A DNA stretch of 64,000 bases from Microbacterium oleivorans (GTDB taxonomy: Bacteria; Actinomycetota; Actinomycetes; Actinomycetales; Microbacteriaceae). How positions within the stretch are numbered: the stretch's first letter is position 1; each line of letters begins with the position of its first letter. Positions 9,340 to 23,907 of this stretch are shown here, piece by piece. The notes under the pieces were generated by a model. That model did not search any database, was not told the DNA's origin, and saw only the letters and a program-made list of their open reading frames with translations. The position numbers and the translations under genes are program-made. The DNA is taken from assembly GCF_001644225.1 (NCBI RefSeq), contig NZ_LSTV01000001.1, forward strand, positions 1,242,005 to 1,306,004, read 5' to 3'.

Positions 9340-10544
9340 CCGAGGATCTCCAATCCGGGCAGCTTCTTGCCCTCGAGGAATTCGAGGCTGGCCCCACCAC
9401 CGGTGGAGATGTGGCCGAACTGGTCGTCGTCGAACCCGAGCTGACGGACGGCGGCCGCGGAGTCGCCGCCGCCGACGACCGACAGGCCGTCGACCTCGGT
9501 CAGCGCCTGGGCGACCGTCTTGGTCCCCTCGGCGAACGCCGCCATCTCGAACACGCCCATCGGGCCGTTCCAGAACACGGTCTTCGCGCCGCGGATCGCG
9601 TCGGCGAACAGCTCCGCCGTCTTCGGTCCGATGTCGAGGCCCATGCTGTCCGCACCGAAGGGGGTGTCCTCCAGGGCGTCGGCGGATGCCACGACGTGAT
9701 CGGCGTCGGCGGCGAAACCGGCGGCCATCACGGCGTCGACGGGGAGCACGAGCTCCACCCCGCGCTCGCGCGCCGTCTCCATGTATCCGCGGACCGTCTC
9801 GAGCTGATCGACCTCGAGGAGACTCTTGCCGACCTTGTGCCCCTGTGCCGCGAGGAAGGTGAACAGCATGCCGCCACCCACGAGGATCTTGTCCACGCGG
9901 GGCAGGAGGTGCTCGATCACGCCCAGCTTGTCGCTGACCTTGGAGCCGCCCAGGACGACCGCGTACGGACGCTCCGGACGCTCGGTCAGGCGGTCGAGGA
10001 CGTCGACCTCCTTCTCGATGAGGAGGCCCGCAGCGGAGGGCAGCAGCTCGGCGAGGTCGTAGACCGACGCCTGCTTGCGGTGCACGACACCGAACCCGTC
10101 CGAGACGAGGGCGTCGCCGAACGAGGCGAGCTGCTCGGCGAACGCGCGACGGGTCGCGTCGTCCTTCGCGGTCTCCCCCGCGTTGAAGCGGAGGTTCTCG
10201 AGGACGGCGACCTGCCCGTCCGCGAGGCCCGCCACGGTGTCGCGAGCGGAGTCGCCGACCGTGTCGGTCGCGAAGGCGACGTCCGCGCCGAGGAGCTCCG
10301 ACAGCCGCGTGGCGACGGGGGCGAGGCTGTACTTCGCGTCCGGGGCGCCGTCGGGCCGGCCGAGATGGGAGACCGCGATGACGCGAGCTCCCTGCTCGAC
10401 CAGCGCCGACAGCGTCGGCAGAGCCGCACGCACGCGGCCATCGTCCGTGATGACTCCGTCCTTCAGGGGGACGTTGAAGTCGACACGGACGATGACGCGC
10501 TTGCCTGCGAGCGAACCCAGCGAATCGAGGGTGCGCAGAGCCAT
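9327..10544 (-). CDS. pgk: Phosphoglycerate kinase
   Basis: Transfers phosphate from 1,3-bisphosphoglycerate to ADP in glycolysis. 405 aa, standard length. The N-terminal signature [14 protein letters not shown] is near residue 14, the substrate region HLGRPDG near 60, [10 protein letters not shown] near 205 and the nucleotide loop GGGDSAAAV near 360. I chose the ATG at 10544, two bases after the gap stop; the open frame upstream of it only reads through the end of gap. Confidence 0.97.
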   Translation of the reverse strand: MALRTLDSLGSLAGKRVIVRVDFNVPLKDGVITDDGRVRAALPTLSALVEQGARVIAVSHLGRPDGAPDAKYSLAPVATRLSELLGADVAFATDTVGDSARDTVAGLADGQVAVLENLRFNAGETAKDDATRRAFAEQLASFGDALVSDGFGVVHRKQASVYDLAELLPSAAGLLIEKEVDVLDRLTERPERPYAVVLGGSKVSDKLGVIEHLLPRVDKILVGGGMLFTFLAAQGHKVGKSLLEVDQLETVRGYMETARERGVELVLPVDAVMAAGFAADADHVVASADALEDTPFGADSMGLDIGPKTAELFADAIRGAKTVFWNGPMGVFEMAAFAEGTKTVAQALTEVDGLSVVGGGDSAAAVRQLGFDDDQFGHISTGGGASLEFLEGKKLPGLEILGWEA

Positions 10545-10546
10545 CG

Positions 10547-12321
<1,775 letters not shown>

Positions 12322-12371
12322 GTCCTCTTCCTTCTGTCGGTGCCGCGCGCACGGCGCGGCCGGTCGGATTC

Positions 12372-12377
12372 ATCCTA
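12372..12377 (-). promoter_or_regulatory. Probable -10 box of sodA
   Basis: TAGGAT on the minus strand fits TANNNT and would give a leader of about 44 bases with a good AGAAGGAAGAGG ribosome site before the sodA ATG. Confidence 0.4.
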
Positions 12378-12434
12378 TTGAGGGCCAACCCGCCGGACAC
12401 CCGGTTGCTTCCCGCGAAGAGGGGATGTATCCCG

Positions 12435-13412
12435 TCAGTCCTCGAGACCGGCGGGGACCGCGGACTCGGTGTCGGGGATGCCGTCCTGCGCGGCCTTCTT
12501 GTCGGCCATCGCCAGGAGACGGCGGATGCGGCCCGCCACGGCATCCTTCGTCAGCGGCGGATCGGCGTGGTGGCCGAGTTCGTCGAGGCTGGCGTCGCGG
12601 TGGGCGAGTCGGAGGTCCCCCGCCTGCTTGAGGTGCGGGGGCACGGTGTCACCGAGGATCTCGAGCGCACGCTCGACCCGTGCACAGGCGGCGACGGCCG
12701 CCTGTGCGGACCGGCGGAGGTTGGCGTCGTCGAAGTTCACGAGACGGTTGACGCCGGCGCGGACCTCGCGGCGCTGACGCATCTCCTCCCACGCGGCGGC
12801 GGTCTTCTGGGCTCCCATCATCAGGAGCGTCGCGCGGATCGCCTCGCCGTCGCGGACGACGACGCGGGGCACGCCGCGGACCTCCCGCGCCTTGGCGGCG
12901 ATGCCGAGCCGGTGCGCCGCACCGACGAGGGCCATGGCCGCCTCGCCCGAGGGGCAGGCGACCTCGAGCGCCGCCGAACGGCCCGGGTCGGACAGGGTGC
13001 CGGCCGCGAGGAACGCGCCGCGCCACACGGCCGCGAGGTCGGGGCGTGCGCCGGTGGTCAGCTTGTTCGGGAGTCCGCGGACCGGTCGCCGACGGTTGTC
13101 GAGCAGACCCGTCTGGCGGGCCAGAGTCTCGCCGCCCTCGATGACGCGCACCGCGACGAGGTTCGCCGTCCGTCCGCCGGAGGACTGCACGTGCGCGAGT
13201 TCGGGCCGGACGCCGTAGATCTCGACGAGATCGCGCGCCACGCGTCGGGCCAGGATGTCGGTCTCGACCTCCGCCTCGACGGCCACCCGGCCGGCGATCG
13301 AGTGGAGCCCGCCCGAGAAGCGCAGGATCGTGGTGAGTTCTGCGACGCGGGCCGTCGGCCGCGGATCACGCACCGAGGTGAGTTCCGTCTTCACGTCAGC
13401 AGTCAGCGGCAC
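12435..13412 (-). CDS. whiA: DNA-binding protein WhiA
   Basis: Homologue of the sporulation regulator WhiA. In Streptomyces it controls growth-to-sporulation genes with WhiB; in non-sporulating actinobacteria it is thought to affect division. 325 aa, with an N-terminal homing-endonuclease-like domain that has lost its catalytic residues and a C-terminal helix-turn-helix (region around [15 protein letters not shown] to [20 protein letters not shown]). I chose GTG at 13412 ([13 protein letters not shown]) because GAAGGA lies six bases upstream. The open frame continues further up without family similarity. Downstream of uvrC-rapZ, the usual actinobacterial order. Confidence 0.94.
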   Translation of the reverse strand: MPLTADVKTELTSVRDPRPTARVAELTTILRFSGGLHSIAGRVAVEAEVETDILARRVARDLVEIYGVRPELAHVQSSGGRTANLVAVRVIEGGETLARQTGLLDNRRRPVRGLPNKLTTGARPDLAAVWRGAFLAAGTLSDPGRSAALEVACPSGEAAMALVGAAHRLGIAAKAREVRGVPRVVVRDGEAIRATLLMMGAQKTAAAWEEMRQRREVRAGVNRLVNFDDANLRRSAQAAVAACARVERALEILGDTVPPHLKQAGDLRLAHRDASLDELGHHADPPLTKDAVAGRIRRLLAMADKKAAQDGIPDTESAVPAGLED

Positions 13413-13467
13413 GGCGATCCTTCGGTGGGGGCGAGGGGGACAAAGGATCAGCTTACTCGCGCACCGG

Positions 13468-14340
13468 TCATTCGCGACCCAGGTCCCGGTGCGTGACTCG
13501 CACGGCCACGCCCGGTTCGGCGCCCAGACGCTCGGCAAGCTCGAACGACGTCACGACGGAGCGATGCTTGCCCCCGGTGCATCCGATCGCGATCACGGAG
13601 TGACGTTTGTTCTCGCGCTGATACCCCTGGAGCACGGGGTGGAGGGCCGCCGCATAGGCGTCGATGAACTCGCGTGCGCCCTCCTGACCGAGCACGAACT
13701 CGCGAACCGCCTCGTCCTCCCCCGTGAGGGCGCGCAGCGACGGCTCCCAGTACGGGTTCGGGAGGAAGCGCATGTCCGCGACGAGGTCGACGTCCGGCGG
13801 CAACCCGTATTTGAAGCCGAAGCTCATGACAGTGACGGTGTGCCGTGCGTCGCCGTTCGCGCTGAACAGGTCGACGATGCGGTTCGCCAGCTGATGGATG
13901 TTGAGGGCGCTGGTGTCGACGATGACATCGGCGGCCTCACGGATGGCGGCGACGCGCTCGCGCTCACGGCGGATGCCGTCGAGGATCGTCCCCTCCCCCT
14001 GCAGCGGGTGGGGCCGACGGACGGCTTCGAACCGGCGGACGAGCACCTCGTCGGAAGCGTCGAGGAACAGCACCCGCAACTGACGGCCGTCGCGGAGCGA
14101 ATGGGTCACGGACGGCAGCTCGCCGAAGAGCTGACGCCCGCGGACGTCGACCACCGCGGCGACACGCGGAAGCGCATCGGCTGCGAGTGCCGTGAGATCC
14201 AGCAGATGCGACAGCATCTGGGGCGGCAGGTTGTCGACGACGTACCAGTCGAGGTCCTCGAGGGCGTTCGCCGCGGTCGTGCGCCCGGCTCCGGACATGC
14301 CCGTGACGATCAGGACCTCGCCCGCCGTCTGGCCGTCCAT
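13468..14340 (-). CDS. rapZ: RapZ-family nucleotide-binding protein (YvcJ-like)
   Basis: P-loop protein of the RapZ/YvcJ family, 290 aa. In Escherichia coli RapZ guides RNase E to the small RNA GlmZ; its actinobacterial role is unclear. The P-loop reads GMSGAGRTT near residue 14, with Arg where the classical Walker A has Lys, as in other actinobacterial members. [15 protein letters not shown] follows, and the C-terminal [10 protein letters not shown] motif is intact. I chose ATG 14340 because GGAAGG precedes it and a TAGGCT box at 14371-14376 would start transcription downstream of the other in-frame ATG at 14367. Between uvrC and whiA. Confidence 0.92.
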   Translation of the reverse strand: MDGQTAGEVLIVTGMSGAGRTTAANALEDLDWYVVDNLPPQMLSHLLDLTALAADALPRVAAVVDVRGRQLFGELPSVTHSLRDGRQLRVLFLDASDEVLVRRFEAVRRPHPLQGEGTILDGIRRERERVAAIREAADVIVDTSALNIHQLANRIVDLFSANGDARHTVTVMSFGFKYGLPPDVDLVADMRFLPNPYWEPSLRALTGEDEAVREFVLGQEGAREFIDAYAAALHPVLQGYQRENKRHSVIAIGCTGGKHRSVVTSFELAERLGAEPGVAVRVTHRDLGRE

Positions 14341-14370
14341 CCGTACCCCGCCTTCCACGCGTGTCATCCC

Positions 14371-14376
14371 AGCCTA
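14371..14376 (-). promoter_or_regulatory. Possible -10 box of rapZ-whiA
   Basis: TAGGCT on the minus strand shares its TAG with the uvrC stop codon. Initiation about seven bases downstream would fall after ATG 14367 and give a 24-base leader to ATG 14340. Single-motif evidence only. Confidence 0.3.
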
Positions 14377-16293
14377 ACCACCCGAGGGCACGGCATCCGA
14401 CCCGGCCGCCAGGTGCGCGTGGATCGTGGCCGCGAGCCGCGGGCCGATCCCGGGCAGCTCCTGGATCTCCTCGGGTGTCGCCTGCTTCAGGCGGCTCACC
14501 GATCCGAAGTGCCGTAGGAGCGCCTTGATCCGCGTCGCGCCGAGACCGGGCACCTCCGCCAGCACCGTCGTGATGTCCCGGCCGCGCTTCTTGCGCTGGT
14601 GGGTGATCGCGAAGCGGTGCGCTTCGTCGCGGAGCCGCTGCAGCAGGTAGAGCGCCTCGGAGGAGCGCGGCAGGATCACCGGGAAGTCGTCGTCGGGCAG
14701 CCACACCTCCTCGAGACGCTTCGCGATGCCGCACAGGGCGATCTCCTCGTGGCCGGCGTCGCGCAGGGCGCGCGCCGCGGCCTGCACCTGCGGCTGGCCG
14801 CCGTCGACGAGCAGCAGCTGAGGCCGATAGGCGAAGCGCGGGCGCTTGCGCGTGGCATCCACCTCACCGTCCGCCATCGGGTCGATCCTCTCCTGCTCGG
14901 CCTCGTCGCGGTCGATGTGCGCGAGCCGTCGGGTGAGCACCTGATACATCGAGTCGGTGTCGTCGGTGGTCTCGGCGACGGAGAATGACCGGTACTGGTC
15001 CTTGCGCGGCAGTCCGTCCTCGAACACCACCATCGACCCGACGACCCCCGTGCCGCCGAGGTGCGAGATGTCGAAGCACTCGATGCGCAGCGGGGCCTCG
15101 GTCATCCCGAGCGCCTCCTGCAGATCCGTCAGCGCCTTGGTGCGAGCCGTGTAGTCGCTCGTCCGCCGCGTCTTGTGGAGCATGAGCGCCTGCTGGGCGT
15201 TGAGCGTCGCCGTCCGCATGAGGTCGGCCTTCTGACCGCGCTGCGCGATCTGCACCGTCACCTTCTTGCCGCGCCGCGACTGCAGCCACTGCTCGAGCTC
15301 GGCCGAGTCGTCGGGAAGCGTCGGCACGAGGACCTGGCGCGGGATGTCCTCGGCAGAGGCGGCCCCGTAGGCGCGCTGCAGGATCTGATCCACGAGGTCG
15401 GGCCCGGAGATGTCGAGCTCCTTGTCGATCGTCGTCGCGCGGACGCCGCGCACACGTCCGCCACGGACGACGAAGTGCTGGACGGCCGCGGACAGCTCGT
15501 CCTCGGCCACACCGAACAGGTCGGCGTCCGTGTCCTCGCTCAGCACGAGCGCGCTGCGGTTGAGGACGGCGTCGAGCGCCTGCAGCTTGTCGCGGTACGA
15601 CGCCGCGGCCTCGTAGTCCATCGCGGCCGCCGCTTCGCGCATCCGCGCTTCGAGCCGCTTCGTGAACCGCTTGTCGCTCCCGGACATGAACGAGACGAAG
15701 TCGTCGACGATGGCGCGGTGCTCCTCGATCGTGACCTTCATCGAGCAGGGACCGCCGCACCGGCCGATCTGCCCGGGGAAGCACGGCCGCCCCGAGGCCA
15801 TCGCCTTCTTGTACGACGAGTCGCTGCAGGTGCGGATCGGGAACACCTTGATGAGCTGATCGATCGTGTCGTGGACCGCCCACACCTTCGGGTACGGGCC
15901 GAAGTACTTGGCCCCCCGGATGCGGCGATTGCGCGTGACGATGACCCGCGGCGCCTCGTCGGCGAGGGTCACGGCCATGTACGGATAGGACTTGTCGTCC
16001 TTGTACCGGACGTTGAACGGCGGCGAGTACTCCTGAATCCAGGTGTACTCGAGCTGGAGCGAGTCGATGTCGGTCTTCACGACGGTCCACTCGACCTTCG
16101 CGGCCGTCGTCACCATGCGCCGTGTGCGCTCGTGGAGCGTGTGGAGCGGCGCGAAGTAGTTGGACAACCGGGCGCGGAGGTTCTTGGCCTTGCCGACGTA
16201 GAGGATCCGACCGTCGGCATCGAGAAACCGGTAGACGCCGGGGTCGGTGGGGATCTCCCCCGGCTTCGGCTTGTACGGCAGAGCGGATGCCAC
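14374..16293 (-). CDS. uvrC: UvrABC system subunit C (excinuclease)
   Basis: Makes the two incisions in nucleotide excision repair after UvrA2B damage recognition. 639 aa. The N-terminal GIY-YIG nuclease domain is at about residues 14-95 (PGVYRF, then [12 protein letters not shown]). A Cys cluster around CGGPC lies near 195, then the UVR helix ([21 protein letters not shown]) that binds UvrB. The C-terminal RNase H-like endonuclease has its acidic residues in IECFDISH and LLVDGGQPQ, and the tandem helix-hairpin-helix [13 protein letters not shown] ends the protein. GTG start at 16293, one base after the uvrA stop, so it is probably co-transcribed with uvrA. Confidence 0.96.
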   Translation of the reverse strand: MASALPYKPKPGEIPTDPGVYRFLDADGRILYVGKAKNLRARLSNYFAPLHTLHERTRRMVTTAAKVEWTVVKTDIDSLQLEYTWIQEYSPPFNVRYKDDKSYPYMAVTLADEAPRVIVTRNRRIRGAKYFGPYPKVWAVHDTIDQLIKVFPIRTCSDSSYKKAMASGRPCFPGQIGRCGGPCSMKVTIEEHRAIVDDFVSFMSGSDKRFTKRLEARMREAAAAMDYEAAASYRDKLQALDAVLNRSALVLSEDTDADLFGVAEDELSAAVQHFVVRGGRVRGVRATTIDKELDISGPDLVDQILQRAYGAASAEDIPRQVLVPTLPDDSAELEQWLQSRRGKKVTVQIAQRGQKADLMRTATLNAQQALMLHKTRRTSDYTARTKALTDLQEALGMTEAPLRIECFDISHLGGTGVVGSMVVFEDGLPRKDQYRSFSVAETTDDTDSMYQVLTRRLAHIDRDEAEQERIDPMADGEVDATRKRPRFAYRPQLLLVDGGQPQVQAAARALRDAGHEEIALCGIAKRLEEVWLPDDDFPVILPRSSEALYLLQRLRDEAHRFAITHQRKKRGRDITTVLAEVPGLGATRIKALLRHFGSVSRLKQATPEEIQELPGIGPRLAATIHAHLAAGSDAVPSGG

Positions 16294-16294
16294 G

Positions 16295-19180
<2,886 letters not shown>

Positions 19181-19192
19181 CGGTCAATCCTA
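19181..19192 (-). promoter_or_regulatory. Leaderless-type promoter of uvrA (-10 TAGGAT plus 6-nt spacer)
   Basis: On the minus strand TAGGAT (19192-19187) is followed by six bases (TGACCG) and then the uvrA GTG. This places the expected +1 on the first base of the start codon. Confidence 0.6.
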
Positions 19193-19234
19193 GGTTGGGC
19201 CACCGACACGGGCTCCGTGCTTCGCTCCCGGCGA

Positions 19235-19675
19235 TCAGTCCTCGGTGGTCGGCCGGCGTCCAGCGAAGGGTTGCAGGCCGTCCCTCAACCGCTCGACGTC
19301 GGCGACGCCGAGTCCGACCCGCTCCATGATCTGCCTCGGCACGTCCAGCGCCCGCTCTCGCAGGGCCGCTCCCTCGTCGGTCAACGCGATGTCGAGGACG
19401 CGTTCGTCCGCCGCGCGCCGGCGCCGGACGACGCGGCCCTGCGTCTCGAGACGCTTGATGGTCGGGGACAGGCTGGCGGACTCGACCGCGAGGGCGGTCG
19501 CCAGCTCGGAGAGGGACTGCGGCGCCCGCTCCCACAGGGCGAGCATCACGAGGTACTGCGGGTGCGTCAGACCGAGGGGTTCGAGGACCGGCCGGTAGAT
19601 CGAGACGACGTTCCGGGCGGCCGTGACGATGGCGAAGCACAGCTGACTCTCCAGCTTCAGAGCGTCCTCGTCCAT
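19235..19675 (-). CDS. MarR-family regulator, OhrR-like (peroxide-sensing type)
   Basis: 146 aa winged-helix repressor. The N-terminal LESQLCFAIVTAARNVVSIY and the following PLGLTHPQYLVMLALWE match the OhrR branch of MarR proteins. In that branch the Cys in QLCF is the organic-hydroperoxide sensor, and here that Cys is kept. The wing region RRRRAADERVLDIALT and dimerisation helices are present. I chose ATG 19675, with GAAGGGG six bases upstream; the open frame extends to 19714 but would run through the operator. Its neighbour is not ohr but a zinc-ribbon microprotein, transcribed divergently. It probably represses both itself and that gene through 19691-19710. Confidence 0.85.
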   Translation of the reverse strand: MDEDALKLESQLCFAIVTAARNVVSIYRPVLEPLGLTHPQYLVMLALWERAPQSLSELATALAVESASLSPTIKRLETQGRVVRRRRAADERVLDIALTDEGAALRERALDVPRQIMERVGLGVADVERLRDGLQPFAGRRPTTED

Positions 19676-19690
19676 CCCGATCCCCTTCTC

Positions 19691-19710
19691 ACTAATAGTT
19701 AGTACACTAA
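19691..19710. promoter_or_regulatory. Operator between the OhrR-like regulator and the zinc-ribbon gene
   Basis: An unusually AT-rich 20-base block holds three copies of one half-site in alternating orientation: ACTAA, then TTAGT, then ACTAA, separated by three and two bases (19691-19695, 19699-19703, 19706-19710). Two overlapping palindromes like this are typical of MarR/OhrR operators. It overlaps the predicted -10 region of the rightward gene. Confidence 0.7.
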
Positions 19711-19715
19711 TCAAT
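19703..19715 (+). promoter_or_regulatory. Leaderless-type promoter of the zinc-ribbon microprotein
   Basis: TACACT (19703-19708) lies seven bases before ATG 19716 and no Shine-Dalgarno is present, so the transcript probably starts at the ATG. The box sits within the operator half-sites, so repressor binding would block it. Confidence 0.45.
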
Positions 19716-19952
19716 ATGGACGACGAACGCGAGCAACGGCCCCCGCTCTGGGAACGGATCCGTGCGGCGGGCGGGTTCTACCGCTGGTGGAACAGCCGCC
19801 TCATCCGCTACGCGGGCCCGGCTTCGGTCGGTCCCTACGAGACCGAACCGGAACCGGTCCGAACCGAGCGCGCGTGCCCCCTGTGCGGTCAGCCGATGTC
19901 GGCGCACACGTTCGACCGCTCGGGGGAACGCCCCCTCATGCACTGCCCCTGA
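19716..19952 (+). CDS. Zinc-ribbon microprotein of unknown function
   Basis: 78 aa. The N-terminal half is basic and aromatic-rich (PPLWERIRAAGGFYRWWNSRLIRY), followed by an acidic linker. The C-terminal half has CPLCGQPMSAHTFDRS and a final MHCP. The Cys pair CPLC with a downstream His and the terminal His/Cys could form one zinc site. It is divergent from the OhrR-like regulator across the shared operator and converges on uvrB with six bases between stops. Real coding is supported by frame-consistent GC3 and the regulated context. Function not recognised; a redox or metal response is an inference from the neighbour. Confidence 0.7.
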   Translation: MDDEREQRPPLWERIRAAGGFYRWWNSRLIRYAGPASVGPYETEPEPVRTERACPLCGQPMSAHTFDRSGERPLMHCP

Positions 19953-19963
19953 GCACGTTCAGG
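19948..19963. terminator. Weak hairpin between the zinc-ribbon gene and uvrB stops
   Basis: CCTGA at 19948-19952 and TCAGG at 19959-19963 pair across a six-base loop, each arm containing one gene's stop codon. A flanking GCAC/GTGC pair could extend it with bulges. Short, so a weak candidate for a two-way terminator. Confidence 0.3.
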
Positions 19964-22040
19964 CGTGCCCGGCGCGTTCCATCGCGCGCAGCTCCTTCTT
20001 CAGGTCCTGCACCTCGTCGCGCAGGCGCCCCGCGAGCTCGAACTTGAGCTCGTCGGCGGCCGCCAGCATCTGTCGCGTGAGATCCTCGATCGTCGCCTCG
20101 AGCTGGTTCGCACCCTCAGCCGCGATGCCCTCGCGCCGCAGCTGCGGGGTCGGGCTCTTGCCCTTGCCGGACTTCGTCTTGCCCTTGCCGCGACCGTCCA
20201 TCATGTCGCGCGTGTCGCTCGCCTCACGGGCGAGCGCATCGGTGATGTCCGCGATCTTCTTGCGCAGCGGCTGCGGGTCGATCCCGTTCTCGAGGTTGTA
20301 CGCGATCTGCTTCTCGCGTCGACGTTCGGTCTCCTCGATGGCCGCCGCCATCGAGTCCGTGATCTTGTCGGCGTACATGTGCACCTGGCCCGACACGTTG
20401 CGCGCCGCGCGACCGATCGTCTGGATGAGGGATGTCCCCGACCGCAGGAAGCCCTCCTTGTCGGCATCCAGGATCGCGACGAGCGACACCTCGGGCAGGT
20501 CGAGGCCCTCGCGCAGCAGGTTGATGCCCACGAGGACGTCGTACACGCCCTGCCGCAGCTCGGTCAGCAGCTCGACGCGACGCAGCGTGTCGACGTCGGA
20601 GTGCAGGTAGCGCACGCGCACGCCGTGCTCACCGAGGAAGTCGGTCAACTCCTCCGCCATCTTCTTGGTCAACGTGGTGACGAGGACGCGCTCGTCCCGC
20701 TCGACGCGGAGCTGGATCTCCTCCAGCAGATCGTCGATCTGACCCTTCGAGGGCTTCACGATGATCTCCGGATCGATGAGACCCGTCGGACGGATGATCT
20801 GCTCGACGACGCCGTCGGCGATGCCCATCTCGTACCGTCCGGGGGTCGCCGACAGGTACACGGTCTGCCCGATCCGCTGCTTGAACTCATCGAAGCGCAA
20901 CGGCCGGTTGTCCATCGCGCTCGGCAGCCGGAAGCCGTGGTCGACGAGCGTGCGCTTGCGGGAGGCATCCCCCTCGTACATTGCACCGATCTGCGGGACG
21001 GTCACGTGGGACTCGTCGATCACCAGGAGGAAGTCGTCGGGGAAGAAGTCGAGGAGGGTGTGCGGCGCCTCGCCCGGCATCCGTCCGTCGAGGTGACGCG
21101 AGTAGTTCTCGATGCCGGAGCAGAAGCCGAGCTGCTGCAGCATCTCGAGGTCGAACGTCGTGCGCATGCGCAGACGCTGGGCTTCGAGCAGCTTGCCCTG
21201 CGACTCGAACTCCTTGAGCCGCTCCTCGAGCTCGTGCTCGATGGTGCCGATGGCGCGCTGGACGGTCTCGGTGCCCGCGACGTAGTGGGATGCCGGGAAG
21301 ATCGGCACGCTCTCGAGCTTCTGCACCACGTCGCCGGTGAGCGGGTGCAGCATGTACAGCGCCTCGATCTCGTCGCCGAAGAGCTCGATGCGCACTGCGT
21401 ACTCCTCGTAGACCGGGATGATCTCGATCGTGTCACCGCGGACGCGGAAGTTGCCGCGCGAGAAGTCGACGTCGTTGCGGTTGTACTGCATCGCGATGAA
21501 CTTGCGGATGAGGGCGTCGCGGTCGTACCGCTCCCCCACCTGCAGGGCGACCATCGCGCGCAGGTACTCCTCGGGCGCGCCGAGGCCGTAGATGCACGAC
21601 ACCGTGGACACCACGACGACGTCGCGCCGGCTCAGCAGCGAGTTGGTCGTCGAGTGGCGCAGCCGCTCCACCTCGGCGTTGATCGAGGAGTCCTTCTCGA
21701 TGAAGGTGTCCGTCTGCGGGACGTACGCCTCGGGCTGGTAGTAGTCGTAGTAGCTGACGAAGTACTCGACGGCGTTGTTCGGCATGAGGTCGCGGAACTC
21801 GTTGGCGAGCTGCGCCGCGAGCGTCTTGTTGTGCGCGAGCACGAGCGTCGGACGCTGCACCTGCTCGATCAGCCAGGCCGTCGTCGCCGACTTGCCCGTA
21901 CCCGTCGCGCCGAGCAGGACGACGTCGGTCTCACCCGCGTTGATGCGGGCGGCGAGGTCGGCAATCGCCTGCGGCTGGTCGCCGCTGGGCTGGTACTCGC
22001 TGACGACCTCGAAGGGGCGGACGGAGCGCGTGGTCTGCAT
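19959..22040 (-). CDS. uvrB: UvrABC system subunit B (helicase-like)
   Basis: Verifies DNA damage and hands it to UvrC. 693 aa. The Walker A motif is [14 protein letters not shown] near residue 43. The strand-separating beta-hairpin carries the Tyr-rich [12 protein letters not shown] near 95. Helicase motifs include DESH near 340 and QTIGRAARN near 545, and the C-terminal UVR motif ([23 protein letters not shown]) binds UvrC. Start ATG 22040 is preceded six bases upstream by TACGCT with no Shine-Dalgarno, pointing to a leaderless mRNA. Confidence 0.97.
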   Translation of the reverse strand: MQTTRSVRPFEVVSEYQPSGDQPQAIADLAARINAGETDVVLLGATGTGKSATTAWLIEQVQRPTLVLAHNKTLAAQLANEFRDLMPNNAVEYFVSYYDYYQPEAYVPQTDTFIEKDSSINAEVERLRHSTTNSLLSRRDVVVVSTVSCIYGLGAPEEYLRAMVALQVGERYDRDALIRKFIAMQYNRNDVDFSRGNFRVRGDTIEIIPVYEEYAVRIELFGDEIEALYMLHPLTGDVVQKLESVPIFPASHYVAGTETVQRAIGTIEHELEERLKEFESQGKLLEAQRLRMRTTFDLEMLQQLGFCSGIENYSRHLDGRMPGEAPHTLLDFFPDDFLLVIDESHVTVPQIGAMYEGDASRKRTLVDHGFRLPSAMDNRPLRFDEFKQRIGQTVYLSATPGRYEMGIADGVVEQIIRPTGLIDPEIIVKPSKGQIDDLLEEIQLRVERDERVLVTTLTKKMAEELTDFLGEHGVRVRYLHSDVDTLRRVELLTELRQGVYDVLVGINLLREGLDLPEVSLVAILDADKEGFLRSGTSLIQTIGRAARNVSGQVHMYADKITDSMAAAIEETERRREKQIAYNLENGIDPQPLRKKIADITDALAREASDTRDMMDGRGKGKTKSGKGKSPTPQLRREGIAAEGANQLEATIEDLTRQMLAAADELKFELAGRLRDEVQDLKKELRAMERAGHA

Positions 22041-22052
22041 GATTCCAGCGTA
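22041..22052 (-). promoter_or_regulatory. Leaderless-type promoter of uvrB (-10 TACGCT plus 6-nt spacer)
   Basis: Minus-strand TACGCT (22052-22047) is separated from the uvrB ATG by exactly six bases (GGAATC). The predicted +1 is the A of the start codon. Confidence 0.55.
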
Positions 22053-22099
22053 GGCGCGGCCTCCGACACCGGCTCCGGCGTTCGCCGTCGGCGTGGGTG

Positions 22100-22723
22100 T
22101 CAGCCGGCGAGGCGCTCCCAGAGGGCGTCGACCTGTGACAGCGTCTGCGCCATCGACCCCGACGTGTCGATGACGACGTCGGCGATCGCGAGGCGGCGCT
22201 CATCGTCGACCTGCGACGCGATGCGCGCGTCCGCATCGGCGGGGCTCATCCCCCGCAGGGAGACGAGCCGCTCCCGCCGTAGCCCGACGGGCGCGTGTGC
22301 CACCACGACGAGCTCCCAGGGGTCCTCCGCGCGCGCCTCCAGCAGCAGGGGGACGTCGTAGACCACGACCGCGCTCGGATCCGCGGCCAGCGCGGCCGCG
22401 AAGCGCGCGGCTGATTCGACCCGCACGGCGGGGTGGACGATCGCGTTGAGGCGGCCCACGGCATCCTCGTCACCGAAGACGCGTGAGGCGAGAAGCGGTC
22501 GGTCGAGCTCGCCGGTGCCCGTCAGGACGTCGTCGCCGAACGCCGCGGCGATCTCCGCGAGCACCGGCGACCCCGGCTGCTGCACCTCGCGGACGATCGC
22601 ATCGGCGTCGACGATCACCGCCCCGTGCTCGGCGAGTCGACGCGCGATCGTGGACTTCCCCGACGCGATGCCGCCGGTCAATGCGATGAGTGTCACCCTC
22701 CGAGGATGCCATGGCGCCGTCAC
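22100..22723 (-). CDS. coaE: Dephospho-CoA kinase
   Basis: Last step of coenzyme A synthesis: phosphorylates dephospho-CoA at the ribose 3'-OH. 207 aa. The P-loop is [15 protein letters not shown] near residue 15, the acidic [11 protein letters not shown] near 38 and the lid/CoA region LLASRVFGD and IVHPAVR near 75-95. The GTG at 22723 overlaps the upstream gene's TGA (GTGA), suggesting coupling. A second GTG at 22696 begins the conserved TLIALTGG core but has GGAGG directly abutting it, too close for good initiation. Downstream gene of the sensor-kinase operon. Confidence 0.93.
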   Translation of the reverse strand: MTAPWHPRRVTLIALTGGIASGKSTIARRLAEHGAVIVDADAIVREVQQPGSPVLAEIAAAFGDDVLTGTGELDRPLLASRVFGDEDAVGRLNAIVHPAVRVESAARFAAALAADPSAVVVYDVPLLLEARAEDPWELVVVAHAPVGLRRERLVSLRGMSPADADARIASQVDDERRLAIADVVIDTSGSMAQTLSQVDALWERLAG

Positions 22724-23907
22724 GCCCGAGCGGTGCCGCCGTCCTCGATCCCGCCGAAGAGAACCGATGCCTCGAGGCTGCGCGACGCGCGCTGCGCCGC
22801 GGCACGCGCGGCGTTGAGGAGGACCTCGGGGTCGTATCCGACCGTCTCCGTCAGCGCGACACCGACGCCGACGATCGGGAGCAGCCCCGTGGGATTGCCG
22901 GCGAGGTCGTCGATGCAGCCCCGGTAGATGGCCGCGGCCTGGCGACGCGCCTCGGCGGCCGTCCCGGAGACGACGCAGACCGACATCGTCGCGTCACCGT
23001 CCTCCCCCACGAAGGCGGACGCCGGGGCGTGTCGACGCACGGACCGCCGCCATTGGGCCGCGAGCTCGTCCGTGGCATCCGTACCGAAGGCCGCCGCCAT
23101 CTCCTCCATCCCGTCCACCCCCACGACGACGACGCTCAGCAGGTCCTGTCGCCAGCTCGCCCGCTCGGCGACGTCACGGAGGGCGTCGCGGTAGGTTCCT
23201 GACAGCATCACCCCGTCGGCGGCCACCCCGTTCTCGCTCAACCATTCGAAGCGGTGGGTCGCGCTCTTAGTCGATCGCAGGATCGACGTCACGACAACGG
23301 CGACCATCGTGAGCACGACGGTCGCGATGTTCGCAGACACCGATCCGAACCAGGTCGTGAAGAAGTCGCCCTCGGGTCCGTCCGACACGAAGGCGACGAG
23401 GCGTGCGGCGTAGTAGACCGCCGCCGCCAGGAGGACGATGGCGAACAGTCGCGCGTTGCCGACGCGCCCCATGGGTCGTCGCAGCGCCTCGATGCCTCCG
23501 ACTGCGAAGAGGCCGACGATGGTGACCACCATGACCGTCCACCCGCCCCAGCTGCCGTCCACGGGGACCCGCACCACCGTCGCGACGAACGTCGCGACCG
23601 TCAAAACCGCCACGATGACGGCGGGCCGCGCGATGGGTCGATCGTTGAAGCGACGGTTGCCCAGCCAGATGAAGGCGGGCGTGAGCGCGAAGGAGGCGTT
23701 GCCGATCGCGATCGCCACGGAGCCGCCGATGCCGGAGGCCCACGAGATGTAGGCGAACGTCGTGGCGGTGCCGCAGAGATAACCGACCGCCCAGAGGCGC
23801 CCGGCGCCCGTGTCCCGGCGTCGGAGCGTCTCGACGACGAAGATCCCCGCCGCCGTCAGCGCGACGATCGCCGTCATGACGGTCACCGAGAAGAGGTCGA
23901 GACTCAT
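22720..23907 (-). CDS. Membrane protein with degenerate GGDEF domain
   Basis: 395 aa. The first 210 residues contain six or seven hydrophobic segments (about 5-25, 40-57, 65-83, 95-113, 121-138, 153-173, 190-209). Residues 230-385 have the fold pattern of a diguanylate cyclase GGDEF domain. However, the metal-binding strand reads VVVVGVDGMEEMAAAFG and the signature loop is GEDGDA at 301-306 instead of GG(D/E)EF, so it should be catalytically dead. It may bind GTP or c-di-GMP or act only as a dimeriser. It starts inside the stop of the sensor kinase (TGATG) and overlaps coaE at its end. Confidence 0.75.
   Translation of the reverse strand: MSLDLFSVTVMTAIVALTAAGIFVVETLRRRDTGAGRLWAVGYLCGTATTFAYISWASGIGGSVAIAIGNASFALTPAFIWLGNRRFNDRPIARPAVIVAVLTVATFVATVVRVPVDGSWGGWTVMVVTIVGLFAVGGIEALRRPMGRVGNARLFAIVLLAAAVYYAARLVAFVSDGPEGDFFTTWFGSVSANIATVVLTMVAVVVTSILRSTKSATHRFEWLSENGVAADGVMLSGTYRDALRDVAERASWRQDLLSVVVVGVDGMEEMAAAFGTDATDELAAQWRRSVRRHAPASAFVGEDGDATMSVCVVSGTAAEARRQAAAIYRGCIDDLAGNPTGLLPIVGVGVALTETVGYDPEVLLNAARAAAQRASRSLEASVLFGGIEDGGTARA

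Noticed and set aside
13468..14340. RapZ P-loop Lys to Arg change as a loss of function
   Set aside because: The GAGR form is common among actinobacterial members, so it is not a peculiarity of this gene.
19181..22052. LexA/SOS boxes upstream of uvrA and uvrB
   Set aside because: I looked for a TCGAAC-N4-GTTCGA type palindrome in both upstream regions and found none.
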